Of a DNA stretch of 64,000 nt, positions 45,226-53,364 are shown piece by piece. The DNA comes from JAJDAT01 sp964570665 (GTDB lineage: Bacteria; Nitrospinota; Nitrospinia; Nitrospinales; JAJDAT01): positions 124,001 through 188,000 of the forward strand of contig CAZMZH010000006.1 in the NCBI GenBank assembly GCA_964570665.1, written 5' to 3'. The notes beneath the pieces were generated by a model, which saw only the letters and a program-made list of their open reading frames with translations, ran no database searches and was not told the origin of the DNA. Within the stretch, counting starts at the first letter, position 1. Every line of letters starts with the position of its first letter. The translations under genes and the position numbers were made by a program.

Positions 45226-45850
45226 TTATTTAAGTAGCAAATCCACTTCCTAAACATAATATTCATTGCATTTTTTTTTCAACTGCCTATATTTTATATT
45301 AGTAGGGAAAAACAACGCTAACAAGTCTAATAACGACGAAAAAGTGTAAATAAAAATCACCGAAACAATATGCTAATTTTTTAATTTATTCTAGAGACAT
45401 TACAAATAACTTTACCAGAATTTTCATAATCGCTTGTTGCTCATTTTTTAATTCGCATACAACCTATCTATAATCCAAGAAATGCCTTTCAACATTATAT
45501 CCACGTAGCGTGCCTCACTCTAAGATGAGGAAGTTATTAAGAACTTTTCACCGTATTGTAAATCAATAAATAAGAAAATCATTCAATATATTTTATTCGG
45601 ATTACCAAAATAAGAAGAGCGAAAATAATTTACTTAACACGACAAATCGACCTTTATAGCATCACAATATGGAGCAGTAAAGCCTTCTCAACCGCAGGAA
45701 ATTAAGAGGCTAAATATTTAAAAAATTGTAGCAAATCGCTATTTAAAATTTCCAATTCTCCACATAAGTAAAATGTGTTGAAAATAGAAATGATTCCGTT
45801 AGACCCAAATTGTGCACTCTAGACAAATCATATTTATGAGTTAAAAAACC
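45226..45850. other. AT-rich region without recognisable genes
   Basis: About 625 bases with stops in all frames and only short open stretches. It probably continues the decay seen in the TPR remnant beside it. I see no RNA gene and no repeat of note. Confidence 0.5.
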
Positions 45851-46057
45851 ATGAATTGTAATATTGATAAAACAGAACGAATAGCAAGAGTGTTTATAGG
45901 AAGTTTACTAATTGGTTGGGGTATTTTTTTTGGCAGTCGAATGGGAGCCATGATGTTCATTATTGGCATCATTCCATTAGTAACGGGGTTTGTTGGCAAC
46001 TGCCCTTTCTATACAACTTTTAAAAATAATTTCTTGGAGGATTACAAAAAACGTTAA
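45851..46057 (+). CDS. DUF2892 (YgaP-like) small inner-membrane protein
   Basis: A 68-residue protein with the DUF2892 pattern: MNCNIDKTERIARVFIGSLL, a Gly-rich first membrane segment, a second segment (MMFIIGIIPLVTGFVGNCP) and the Cys-Pro near the end of the domain. Members form two membrane helices, sometimes fused to rhodanese domains as in YgaP. The leader lacks a clear ribosome binding site. It stands alone in AT-rich DNA just left of the phage-tail region and is probably the last chromosomal gene before it. Confidence 0.82.
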   Translation: MNCNIDKTERIARVFIGSLLIGWGIFFGSRMGAMMFIIGIIPLVTGFVGNCPFYTTFKNNFLEDYKKR

Positions 46058-46447
46058 TTTTCAATTTTCTATTTCTTTTTAAAACAACATCCTTGTATTT
46101 TCTAGTTTATAAACCGTCCTTGGTGAATAGGCTTTAAAATCATTTTTCCATAATTTCCAAATGAATGGAGAACTAATTTGAACATTCATTAATACAACTT
46201 CTGAGCTTCAATTAATATAAAAGCAAAGAAAAAATTATGATGAGTAATTAGGTTATAAATACTTCAGTACATTCGGCCTTATAAAATAATCACCCCCACT
46301 CCTCAAATTTAGAACAAACGCCCTCTTGATTCCATATATAAAAATCAACCTTCCAAGTAATAATAAGAAATAATTGAAAAATTCATAAACCGAATCCGGA
46401 ATAACCGTTTCATAATAAATTCCGCTTTAAACTCTTATTTGCCAAAA

Positions 46448-46485
46448 AAATTTTAATCAAAAAATTAAGATTCTGATTAAAATTT
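46448..46485. terminator. AT-rich inverted repeat followed by T-run
   Basis: AAATTTTAATCA (46448-46459) and TGATTAAAATTT (46474-46485) are perfect inverted copies with a 14-base loop, followed by CTTTTTT. It could act as a weak terminator or a structural site; with only one G:C pair in the stem the call is tentative. Confidence 0.35.
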
Positions 46486-46698
46486 CTTTTTTAAAAAACC
46501 TACCTTTATAAAACTTCACACCTTAAACCTCAAATCCAATTGCCCAACCTCTTGAATGCCATTTAAGCGACAAAGATTATTGGAAATTCTTTATTCGTTG
46601 AATATCGGGCATTTACAATTTCATCATTATATTTTCAAGCTATTCAAGGGATTTTGATCCTACTTTTTAAAACATATTAAAACCTTAAACAACAAGCC

Positions 46699-46718
46699 TT
46701 GGCTACATTTTGGCTACA
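46699..46718. repeat. Tandem TTGGCTACA direct repeat
   Basis: TTGGCTACA occurs at 46699-46707 and 46710-46718, an 11-base period. It is the most GC-containing stretch of the boundary region. Such short direct repeats can be recombinase arm sites, but no integrase is present to support that. Confidence 0.35.
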
Positions 46719-46793
46719 GAGGTTGCATCGCTTTATATTACAAAAAACGATTTATTGCTTTATCTCATTTTGTCTTTTTTTTTGGGTTTTCTA

Positions 46794-46820
46794 TTGACAG
46801 TTATTAACACCGACACTAAT
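46794..46820 (+). promoter_or_regulatory. Possible promoter of the phage early-type genes
   Basis: A perfect TTGACA (46794-46799) is followed 15 bases later by ACTAAT (46815-46820), four of six matches to the -10 consensus. A good ribosome binding site (AGGAG, nine bases before the ATG) follows at the DUF1376-like gene. Confidence 0.35.
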
Positions 46821-46844
46821 CCGCCATAAGCAGGAGAATAACAA

Positions 46845-47213
46845 ATGGCTAAATCTCTAACTCTCGCGTTTCAGTATTATCCAAATGACTGGTTGAGAAC
46901 CTCTAATATTACTTTAATGACTCCAGCTCAAGAAGTAACTTACATCCGTCTTCTTTGTTATATATGGATCAACTTCGACGGCTCTATTCCGAATAACGAG
47001 GAAAATAATAAAGTTATTCTTTCGTCAAAGCCAATCAAACTTCCTTCGCAGTCTGGAACGATACAAAATGCACTCATTGCGATGCCGCTCGTCAATAAAT
47101 TTCACAAGGGTCTTTTGGCCTTTATTCTACTGAAAGATGCCTATGCGAAATTTTCAAAAATAGACTATCAATTTAAGAATATATCAACCCATAAACACAT
47201 TTTCCAAAAATGA
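46845..47213 (+). CDS. DUF1376-like phage protein, shortened
   Basis: A 122-residue protein whose N-terminus fits DUF1376, a domain found in phage replication-region proteins: FQYYPNDWLRTSNITLMT, then EVTYIRLLCYIWINFDGSIP. LLKDAYAKFSKIDYQFKN at residues about 93-110 fits the last helix of the domain. Typical DUF1376 proteins are longer and continue into a DNA-binding region; here the frame ends shortly after. It may be a truncated remnant of an early phage gene. A strong AGGAG ribosome binding site is present. Confidence 0.6.
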   Translation: MAKSLTLAFQYYPNDWLRTSNITLMTPAQEVTYIRLLCYIWINFDGSIPNNEENNKVILSSKPIKLPSQSGTIQNALIAMPLVNKFHKGLLAFILLKDAYAKFSKIDYQFKNISTHKHIFQK

Positions 47214-47263
47214 AAATCGCCGTTTTTTCAAATTTCATTTTTTATCTATAAGGAAATAAAATC

Positions 47264-47488
47264 ATGCCAACAAATTATTCAAAAGTTAAATTACCCGAAA
47301 AACAAAGTTTTTCTGTAACCGAAATCGCAAGATTTTTAGCTACTGACCTTCATATAAAAACAGACGCGGCAAAAAAACGGATCTATCGTGCCATTGAGTG
47401 TGGGTACATTATTGGATTCAGAAATTTCGGATCTATTCGAATATCCAAGTCCGATGCCCAAAGGATCATGAAAGGTGAAATCGTCTAG
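47264..47488 (+). CDS. Excisionase-like helix-turn-helix protein
   Basis: A 74-residue DNA-binding protein of the MerR-like/excisionase (HTH_17) type: QSFSVTEIARFLATDLHIKT, then AKKRIYRAIECGYIIGFRNF and a beta wing ending IRISKSDAQRIMKG. AAGGAAA lies about nine bases before the ATG. Such proteins direct prophage excision or control phage promoters. It follows the DUF1376-like gene by 50 bases. No integrase is visible, so control of the downstream tail genes is as likely as excision. Confidence 0.72.
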   Translation: MPTNYSKVKLPEKQSFSVTEIARFLATDLHIKTDAAKKRIYRAIECGYIIGFRNFGSIRISKSDAQRIMKGEIV

Positions 47489-47969
47489 CTAATTAGACCT
47501 TCAAACATTTAACGACTAGTTCCAAAATCAAAGTCGGCTAAAACCTGAGTTTAAAGACTCCTGACCAAAAAATAATTATTTAAACTAAAAATAATTCATA
47601 TACGAAGATTAGTGCACAACATGAACCAAAACAAATATCACAGTACAAATGCTTTAAAAATAACAAGCATATTCATGCTGTGCACAATCCGTTCTAGAAA
47701 CAACTTATTATTTCCAAATTTATTCTCTTTTTAAAAAAATTTTAACTTTGTTTGACATCCAGGAAATATGGGACAAGTCAGACTATATACTGCTTTTAAC
47801 ACTTAATTAATTGCCTAACATTTAGTTTTGGATTTAACGTCAGACTTTTAAGTTTTCATAAAAAATTAAATCACTCTTGGTTATTAAAATAAGAAATAAA
47901 AAGCAAATTGACATTGAATTTGGAATATTTCATCGCAAATTGGACTTAGTCATTTAATCGATAAATAAT
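47489..47969. other. Intergenic region in front of the tail genes
   Basis: 481 bases without a gene. It includes a 14-base near-perfect inverted repeat (47612-47685) and two perfect TTGACA hexamers (47752-47757 and 47908-47913), neither with a good -10 at normal spacing; TATATA at 47784-47789 is 26 bases from the first. It is probably the control region of the tail operon. Confidence 0.45.
47612..47685. promoter_or_regulatory. Long inverted repeat, possible operator for the tail operon
   Basis: GTGCACAACATGAA (47612-47625) is repeated inverted at 47672-47685 (TTCATGCTGTGCAC), matching at 13 of 14 positions with a 46-base interval. Each arm begins with the self-palindrome GTGCAC. This looks like paired operator half-sites or a large hairpin. 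Another TTGTGCAC occurs at 45811. Confidence 0.5.
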
Positions 47970-48479
47970 ATGACATTTAGCCAAATATTAGACACGATCG
48001 TTCAAAAACTAAACGAACAAGTTTCAGGACTTGGAACCTGTTCACGAATCGAAAAACCTTTCTCGATTTCCGATGTTTCTTACCAAGTCCCAGCTCTATT
48101 TACTGGCATGTCCACCTTCAGCCGGGAACCCGACACGGGTACCGAAGAATTAAGATTAAAGGTAAGTTGGTTGACTTGGGCAATTGCAAACAATAGCAAA
48201 GGAGCCGGTCTTTCTCTAGCACAATCAACGGCAGAAATCATTCAAGGGAATCGTTGGAGTCTTGACCTAGTTGAAGTGGCGGAACTGGAAATTGGGGAGC
48301 TTCAAGACTCTGGCGATCCTACCCTAACCCTGTGGAAAATTCCATGGTCACAAATTGTAACTTCAGGCACAAACGTTTGGGATTCTTCCGGAAACGTAAT
48401 TACAGACCTTAAATATAGTTGGGTGCCGGATGTAGGTTTAGCACACGAGTCAGAATACAAATCTTTAATCGAAGAATAA
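47970..48479 (+). CDS. Phage tail protein, Mu gp37-like
   Basis: A 169-residue protein resembling Mu gp37-type tail-completion or terminator proteins: MTFSQILDTIVQKLNEQV at the N-terminus, a central VPALFTGMSTFSREPDTG, and a C-terminal LTLWKIPWSQIVTSGTNVW. The similarity is by pattern and length rather than by a defining motif. It is the first structural gene of the tail module, 314 bases before V. There is no clear ribosome binding site before the ATG. Confidence 0.5.
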   Translation: MTFSQILDTIVQKLNEQVSGLGTCSRIEKPFSISDVSYQVPALFTGMSTFSREPDTGTEELRLKVSWLTWAIANNSKGAGLSLAQSTAEIIQGNRWSLDLVEVAELEIGELQDSGDPTLTLWKIPWSQIVTSGTNVWDSSGNVITDLKYSWVPDVGLAHESEYKSLIEE

Positions 48480-48547
48480 ATTTATGCATTATCGACCGCT
48501 TTAGAGAACCGAGGACTTATGCTGCTTTAAGAGGATAATTTGTCTTA

Positions 48548-48720
48548 TTGAGCGTTAATTTAATCGATGAAGTTATGCTTCTAATTGCTCAATTTGGAGC
48601 GGACTTATCTTTCCTGTCGGGAAAATTTCTTAAAGAAAAGGGGAGATATTATTAACAAATGAGCTTATAGAATATCCGATTTTACTTATTCAAAGACGAA
48701 ATCAAACAGACTTGCGTTAG
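48548..48720 (+). other. Small split reading frame, frameshifted gene or decayed ORF
   Basis: A TTG at 48548 opens 35 codons (MSVNLIDEVMLLIAQFGADL) ending at 48655. A -1 step at A AAG GGG (48637-48643) would continue into EILLTNELIEYPILLIQRRN and end at 48720, giving about 57 residues. The heptamer fits X XXY YYZ, but a simple one-base deletion in the G-run is equally possible. The surrounding 48480-48793 gap holds nothing else. Confidence 0.3.
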
Positions 48721-48793
48721 AAATATTTATCGTTTTTTAATCATTAACGTTCCTTTTAAAAACTATTTTTTAAGCCAAGAAACCGCCTAATAC

Positions 48794-49321
48794 ATGTCAG
48801 GATTATCTAATCAAACTCAAATAAGCGAATTAGAAAGACGCTCTGGCAATTTCATTCGCCCGGGAATTGTGCATGAAGTTTTCTACGAAGAAGGATTGTG
48901 CAGAGTTGACTTTGGAGAAAGAATTAGTCCCAAAATTCCTTGGTTAGAAACACGCGCAGGAGACGACATCTCATTTTGGCATCCAGATATTAGGGAGCAA
49001 GTCTTGGTTCTTTCAGAGTACGGAGACGCTTCCAGAGGTTGGGTTTTACGAGGTTTCTTTTCGAACCAAAAAAAAACAACCGGTCGCAAAGACCTACATC
49101 GCATCCAGTATTCTACCGGCGCACTATTTGAATACGATAAAACCGAAAAAGTTATGAAACTCCAATACGAAGACGGAAGTTTCTTTGAATACAACAGTAA
49201 AACTAAATCGATGAAATTACATTCAAACGGCACTCTAGAAATTAGCGCAGTGGACAATATTCTTTTTACAGGTGATCAAAATTTAACTCTCAGAGCCGAT
49301 CGAATAGATCTCAACCCATGA
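48794..49321 (+). CDS. V: Phage baseplate assembly protein V (central spike)
   Basis: A 175-residue protein of the gpV/gp45 type that forms the trimeric spike under the baseplate. The N-terminal OB-fold contains RPGIVHEVFYEEGLCRVDFG and IPWLETRAGDDISFW, followed by REQVLVLSEYGDASRGWVLR. The C-terminal part is a repetitive beta-helix stalk (FEYDKTEKVMKLQYEDGSFF, FEYNSKTKSMKLHSNGTLEI). The PAAR protein encoded nine bases downstream would cap this spike. Confidence 0.92.
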   Translation: MSGLSNQTQISELERRSGNFIRPGIVHEVFYEEGLCRVDFGERISPKIPWLETRAGDDISFWHPDIREQVLVLSEYGDASRGWVLRGFFSNQKKTTGRKDLHRIQYSTGALFEYDKTEKVMKLQYEDGSFFEYNSKTKSMKLHSNGTLEISAVDNILFTGDQNLTLRADRIDLNP

Positions 49322-49330
49322 GAAATAAAT

Positions 49331-49618
49331 ATGCCAGGAGTCGCTAGACTAGGCGATTCATGTTCAGGGCATGGATGCTGGCCATCAAGACCAAACGATC
49401 AAGCCAGTTCCAACGTTTATATTAATGGAATCAAGGCTCATCGCGAGACGGATCATTGGATCGTTCATTGTTGCGACGATGATTGTCATGATGGCGCATT
49501 GTCTCAGGGTTCATCAACAGTTTTTATAAATGGGCTTCCAGTCGCACGTATAGGCGATCCTATAAGTTGTGGGTCTAGCGTAGCTCACGGAAGTTCCAGC
49601 GTTTTTGCCGGAGGATAA
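49331..49618 (+). CDS. PAAR-domain spike tip protein
   Basis: A 95-residue PAAR protein that forms the pointed tip of contractile injection spikes. The PAAR pattern is visible in PGVARLGDSCSGHGC, then SSNVYINGIKAHRETD, STVFINGLPVARIGDP and a C-terminal HGSSSVFAGG. It is rich in Cys and His (SCSGHGC, HWIVHCCDDDCHDG), giving a metal site at the apex. It lies directly after V. Its stop region supplies the GGAGG ribosome binding site of the next gene. Confidence 0.93.
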   Translation: MPGVARLGDSCSGHGCWPSRPNDQASSNVYINGIKAHRETDHWIVHCCDDDCHDGALSQGSSTVFINGLPVARIGDPISCGSSVAHGSSSVFAGG

Positions 49619-49620
49619 AA

Positions 49621-49809
49621 ATGAGCGTTTTTCACGAAGTTTCAATTTATAAACCTGATGGTCAATTAAAAGAGGTTGTCACTCAAAAGCAGTTAGAAAA
49701 AAGACATTGGGAAAAGTTTATGGATCAAGAAGTTAAATATTTGGATAAAAGCTCTTTTTTAAAAAACGAATCGACCGTTAAGCTTGACGTCAACCTTCGC
49801 GAATTTTAA
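49621..49809 (+). CDS. Small protein of the tail module
   Basis: A 62-residue protein, charged, without membrane segments: MSVFHEVSIYKPDGQLKEVV at the start, then a helix of alternating charges. GGAGG lies six bases before the ATG, overlapping the PAAR stop codon, so it is translationally coupled. It sits between PAAR and W, where some contractile-tail clusters carry small unknown proteins. I do not recognise a family. Confidence 0.6.
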   Translation: MSVFHEVSIYKPDGQLKEVVTQKQLEKRHWEKFMDQEVKYLDKSSFLKNESTVKLDVNLREF

Positions 49810-49817
49810 GTCCTAAG

Positions 49818-50171
49818 ATGCAAACAGGAATTAGCGGAAAATTGAATAAAGGAAAATTTGAGATTTTAGAACCTCTTGATCATATCCTACAATCTATACG
49901 AGACATATTAACCACTCCTATTGGCACTAGAATTATGCGCCCCGAATATGGTTCGCGGTTAATGGAATTAGTAGATAATCCCGTCAATGAAGTCTTTATA
50001 AGCAGAGCAACTGCGGCTACGGCTGAAGCTATAGATAGATGGGAACCAAGAGTATCCATCAATCAGGTAAAAATTGATTCTGCCGGTTCAGGTCTAATAG
50101 ATATGCGACTTGAAATGACCGTAAACGGTAATAATCAACCTCTTAGTCAGAATATTAGGATTTCCGTATGA
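49818..50171 (+). CDS. W: Baseplate wedge protein, gpW/gp25 family
   Basis: A 117-residue gp25-like protein needed for sheath and baseplate assembly. The core EPLDHILQSIRDILTTPIGT followed by RIMRPEYGSRLMELVDNPVN is the family hallmark, with the EYGS motif corresponding to the conserved segment of T4 gp25 and P2 gpW. It overlaps J by four bases (ATGA), the arrangement found in P2-like phages. Confidence 0.94.
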   Translation: MQTGISGKLNKGKFEILEPLDHILQSIRDILTTPIGTRIMRPEYGSRLMELVDNPVNEVFISRATAATAEAIDRWEPRVSINQVKIDSAGSGLIDMRLEMTVNGNNQPLSQNIRISV

Positions 50172-51007
50172 GTCAAGTTCTTGAAAGTTTGCCAGTCCCC
50201 AACATTATTGAAACCTTGAATTTTGAAACCATACTTGCGGAAATGAAAAACGATCTTAAGGAAAAACTCCCTGAATGGAACGCAGACAATCTCGAATCAG
50301 ATCCCGGGCTCAAGATCTTAGAAATTGCCGCTTATCGCGAGCTCATTTTAAGACAACGCGTAAACGATGCCGCCAGAGCAAACCTATTGAGCTACGCCAA
50401 AAACTTGGATTTAGATCATTTAGCTGAATTTTACGGCCTAGAAAGATTAGAAGGGGAATCTGATGAGGAGCTACGGGAAAGAATCGTTACACATATAAAA
50501 GGGTTTTCTGTAGGAGGGACATCAGATTCGTATAAAGCCACCGCTCTTGGAGCAAACCCAAATATCCGAGATATAGCAGTAGACTCACCAGAGCCGGGAA
50601 AAGTTAGAATCGCAGTTTTATCAAAAATAGGAGATGGAGCGCCTGATCAAGATATGTTGGATATCATTTCCAAAGCGGTAAACGCTCCCAATATAAAAAT
50701 TATTACCGACACAATCGAAATCATTGGAGCTGAAATCTTACCAATTAATATTGAAGCTGTTCTACATTTATATCCAGATTCCCCAGAAGAAATCGTCGAA
50801 ACAGCGCGGAATAATTTCCCCAGTATTCTCGACGGAGTTCGCGAGCTTGGGTGGAACCTTACCAAATCTTGGATTATCCGGCAGTTACATCTTCAAGGAA
50901 TACAAGATGTTCAGTTAGCCGAATCAGTCACAAATGTAGAAGTTGGGCCTTTCCAATGTGTAGCGCTATCTAATTTGACTCTAACAGTTGGCGACCGAAT
51001 TTGGTAG
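50168..51007 (+). CDS. J: Baseplate protein J
   Basis: A 279-residue P2 gpJ/T4 gp6-type wedge protein. The N-terminus contains SLPVPNIIETLNFETILAEM and LESDPGLKILEIAAYRELIL; the centre contains ARANLLSYAKNLDLDHLAEF and GESDEELRERIVTHIKGFSV, all typical of baseplate J. The length is close to P2 gpJ (about 300). It overlaps W and is followed by the I-like gene after 40 bases. Confidence 0.94.
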   Translation: MSQVLESLPVPNIIETLNFETILAEMKNDLKEKLPEWNADNLESDPGLKILEIAAYRELILRQRVNDAARANLLSYAKNLDLDHLAEFYGLERLEGESDEELRERIVTHIKGFSVGGTSDSYKATALGANPNIRDIAVDSPEPGKVRIAVLSKIGDGAPDQDMLDIISKAVNAPNIKIITDTIEIIGAEILPINIEAVLHLYPDSPEEIVETARNNFPSILDGVRELGWNLTKSWIIRQLHLQGIQDVQLAESVTNVEVGPFQCVALSNLTLTVGDRIW

Positions 51008-51047
51008 CCAACTGTTTTCCAAAAACACAATTCTCATTTAAATATTA

Positions 51048-52883
51048 ATGGAACTTCCGCCAAACGCAACTGAAGTAGAGCTAGCTTTAAATGACGCTAT
51101 TCAACCAAGAGTCGACTTAAAGCCAGGAATCAATGAAATTCGAGGATTAAAACTCGAGGCTCCTGATAACTTCTTACCTTTCCTAATCTGGGAATATGGA
51201 CTAGGAGAAATACTTTATTTTCTGGAAGATCCTCGCCAAGCTATCAAAGAAGGAATCAAATGGCAACGACTTCGGGGAACGGAAGCAGGGTTACGCTTAG
51301 CTCTCTCCTGGATTGGAATGGAAGGATCCTATACTGAGGAAGAAGGCCCGGGAGCACATTTTGCCGAATTTCAATTAGACTCTGGCAACGTACCCAAAAA
51401 TGAAACAAACTTAATCGGACTACTAAAGCTGGCAAAACTTTCAATTCCCGCTAGAAGTCACCTTAGCCGAATTTTTCATAAATACGATATCCGTCGTCAT
51501 ATTCTAAACGATAGCGACTATGGCGCCCTACTTTCGGATAACTCGGGAGTACACCTAGAAGGATTCCCAATTCTTTCATTTGGACGAGAATCTGCTTTTT
51601 CCGAATTAGTAATCCCTCCACAAATTATACGAGTACTTGATCGAGAGTATTCGGTTAGAGGTCATTATGAAGATAGAGCTCTTCTTGATGTTCTACTTTT
51701 AGGCGACAATCATCTCATTAATCATGAATCTGCGCATTCGCATTTGTTTACTTCCGAATGCGGTCCTTTAGAAATTGAGACTACAAAAAACATAAACGTA
51801 TTTTGCAAAGCAGAAATTGTTCTGTCGGATAGCGACCCTTTAGGCTGGACTAACGCATGCTTTGCTGGTTTCTTAATAAAAGAAGAAGGAGAAGCTCTCG
51901 TTCTCGACGAAAGCGAATTGGATGATCGGTACGTTGTTATAAAAACCTCTTTAGACGAAAGATTCGATCCAATTCGAGGGAACGAAACGGTAAATGGGTA
52001 TAACCTTCAACCCATTTTTACAAAATTATCATGCCGTTTTGACCTGCTTTCACCACTTTCGAATTTTCCTATTTTATCAGAAGAAAAACCCCTTATTAAC
52101 CATCCTGTCGTCAGAATACCAAACTCATCGCTTACCTTTACCGATCCATTCTACAGTGGATTACGGTATTCAGAAATGGGTTATGGTCATTTAACTCCAG
52201 AGGCATTGATAAGACCACAAGATCAAATCGTAAGAAAATCACAAGGTGAATTATTTACTAATTTTTTAGAAAATCCATATCAAGAAGTATCTATTTCATA
52301 CCGAGATCCGGTTCATTCCATTGCAATCGAAATGGACGGTCAATTTTGGACATCGGCCCAATGGCCGAGTTCCGCTTGGGAAGCGGTTGAAACCATTACG
52401 GGAAATAGTCGCCATCGCGCTCGTGCCGAAAGTATCGAAAAAATTCAAGATTTAGAATTGGCAACAAGTAGAGACAAATCAACTGCCTACCACATTCAGG
52501 ATGGAGCCTCAAGCGAACTAGTAATGGTTCATGGCTTAATTCGATCCTATTCCGTAGAGCTAGGAAGTCAACATTGGATTAACACAAGTTGGCCAAATAC
52601 TCCATGGAGCCAAACCATCGTAATAGCAGGCAATAATCATAGTCATCTTCATTCAAAATCATTAGTGAAACCGCAAGATCATCAATTAGTAACAAGTCAA
52701 AAAACGTTATTTGTTTATTTTGTTCAAGGCGGATTGGAAAAAGAACTGGTTTCAGTTCACGGCCCTATCCGTACATCTTCTCAGGAAATGGACAGTCAAT
52801 TTTGGACCGATTCTAATTGGCCGGACAGTTCCTGGAATCAAACCGAAACAATTATAGGAATGAATCATGAGCGTTCTAACTGA
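51048..52883 (+). CDS. I: Tail protein I with long repetitive C-terminal extension
   Basis: A 611-residue protein. Residues 1-170 resemble gpI baseplate proteins (NFLPFLIWEYGLGEILYFLE, WQRLRGTEAGLRLALSWIG), which link the baseplate to tail fibres and are normally 170-250 residues. The central part (about 170-380) is a beta-rich region. Residues about 382-611 contain exact 76-residue repeats, each with W-x4-WP-x3-W and later KPQD or similar. The extension may be a fibre or adhesin attached to the baseplate. Its 3' end overlaps the next gene by 17 bases. Confidence 0.85.
   Translation: MELPPNATEVELALNDAIQPRVDLKPGINEIRGLKLEAPDNFLPFLIWEYGLGEILYFLEDPRQAIKEGIKWQRLRGTEAGLRLALSWIGMEGSYTEEEGPGAHFAEFQLDSGNVPKNETNLIGLLKLAKLSIPARSHLSRIFHKYDIRRHILNDSDYGALLSDNSGVHLEGFPILSFGRESAFSELVIPPQIIRVLDREYSVRGHYEDRALLDVLLLGDNHLINHESAHSHLFTSECGPLEIETTKNINVFCKAEIVLSDSDPLGWTNACFAGFLIKEEGEALVLDESELDDRYVVIKTSLDERFDPIRGNETVNGYNLQPIFTKLSCRFDLLSPLSNFPILSEEKPLINHPVVRIPNSSLTFTDPFYSGLRYSEMGYGHLTPEALIRPQDQIVRKSQGELFTNFLENPYQEVSISYRDPVHSIAIEMDGQFWTSAQWPSSAWEAVETITGNSRHRARAESIEKIQDLELATSRDKSTAYHIQDGASSELVMVHGLIRSYSVELGSQHWINTSWPNTPWSQTIVIAGNNHSHLHSKSLVKPQDHQLVTSQKTLFVYFVQGGLEKELVSVHGPIRTSSQEMDSQFWTDSNWPDSSWNQTETIIGMNHERSN
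52317..52880 (+). repeat. 228-bp tandem repeats in the gpI-like gene
   Basis: Full units run 52317-52544 and 52545-52772, with a partial third unit from 52773 to the end of the gene, and a diverged half unit precedes them. The period is exactly 76 codons. Aligned positions include EMDGQFW / ELGSQHW / EMDSQFW and QWPSSAW / SWPNTPW / NWPDSSW. Divergence is high, so the repeat is functional and old rather than a recent duplication. Confidence 0.8.
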
Positions 52884-53349
52884 ATCTGGGCGAATCGCAA
52901 TTGCCGCGGCAATTAAAGAGCAGTCCATACATTTAGCGTGGGGTACCGGCGATGTCAACTGGGGTGATACGCCGCCCGTAGAAGACGTAACAGCTACAGT
53001 TTTGCTAGCTGAAGTAGGACGGCGGCACATATTTGAAAAAAGATTTTGTTCGCCGGACGTAAACGGTGAAATCATTGTCCCGACTGGCCGGTTTACATTT
53101 TCAAATAATCCTACAAACAACCTTTATCTATCCTTTAAGTTCGATTTCGACGATGGCTCGGATAAAGTTATCCGAGAACTTGGCGTCATCAGCGGCTCCG
53201 AGATCAAAAGCACGGTACCAGCCGGTCAAATGTACTTTTTACCGGCCGATATAGAAACAGCTGGAATTTTGTTGTTATTGGAATATACGGCTCCTATTCA
53301 TAGAAACGCGGCAACGCGCGAAACGTTTGAATTCGTAATCACCTTCTAA
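52867..53349 (+). CDS. Phage tail-module protein of unknown function
   Basis: A 160-residue, probably beta-rich protein starting MSVLTESGRIAIAAAIKEQS and ending FEFVITF. AGGA lies seven bases before the ATG, and the gene overlaps the gpI-like gene by 17 bases. Similar proteins are found between gpI and DUF4815 proteins in contractile-tail clusters, but I cannot name a domain. It could be a baseplate connector or a fibre-network protein. There are no membrane segments or signal peptide. Confidence 0.65.
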   Translation: MSVLTESGRIAIAAAIKEQSIHLAWGTGDVNWGDTPPVEDVTATVLLAEVGRRHIFEKRFCSPDVNGEIIVPTGRFTFSNNPTNNLYLSFKFDFDDGSDKVIRELGVISGSEIKSTVPAGQMYFLPADIETAGILLLLEYTAPIHRNAATRETFEFVITF

Positions 53350-53364
53350 CAAGTATTGGTAACA

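Larger units (their letters stand above)
46058..46793. other. AT-rich boundary region between chromosome and tail module
   Basis: About 740 bases without a gene. It holds a perfect 12-base inverted repeat (46448-46485) and a tandem TTGGCTACA repeat (46699-46718), listed separately. No tRNA, integrase or intact attachment site is recognisable. Confidence 0.5.

Noticed and set aside
44986..46844. tRNA or tmRNA attachment gene at the element boundary
   Set aside because: I read both strands for an acceptor-stem pattern and TpsiC loop and found none.
47752..47791. TTGACA with TATATA as the tail operon promoter
   Set aside because: The spacing is 26 bases, far outside the 16-18 range; no better -10 is present.
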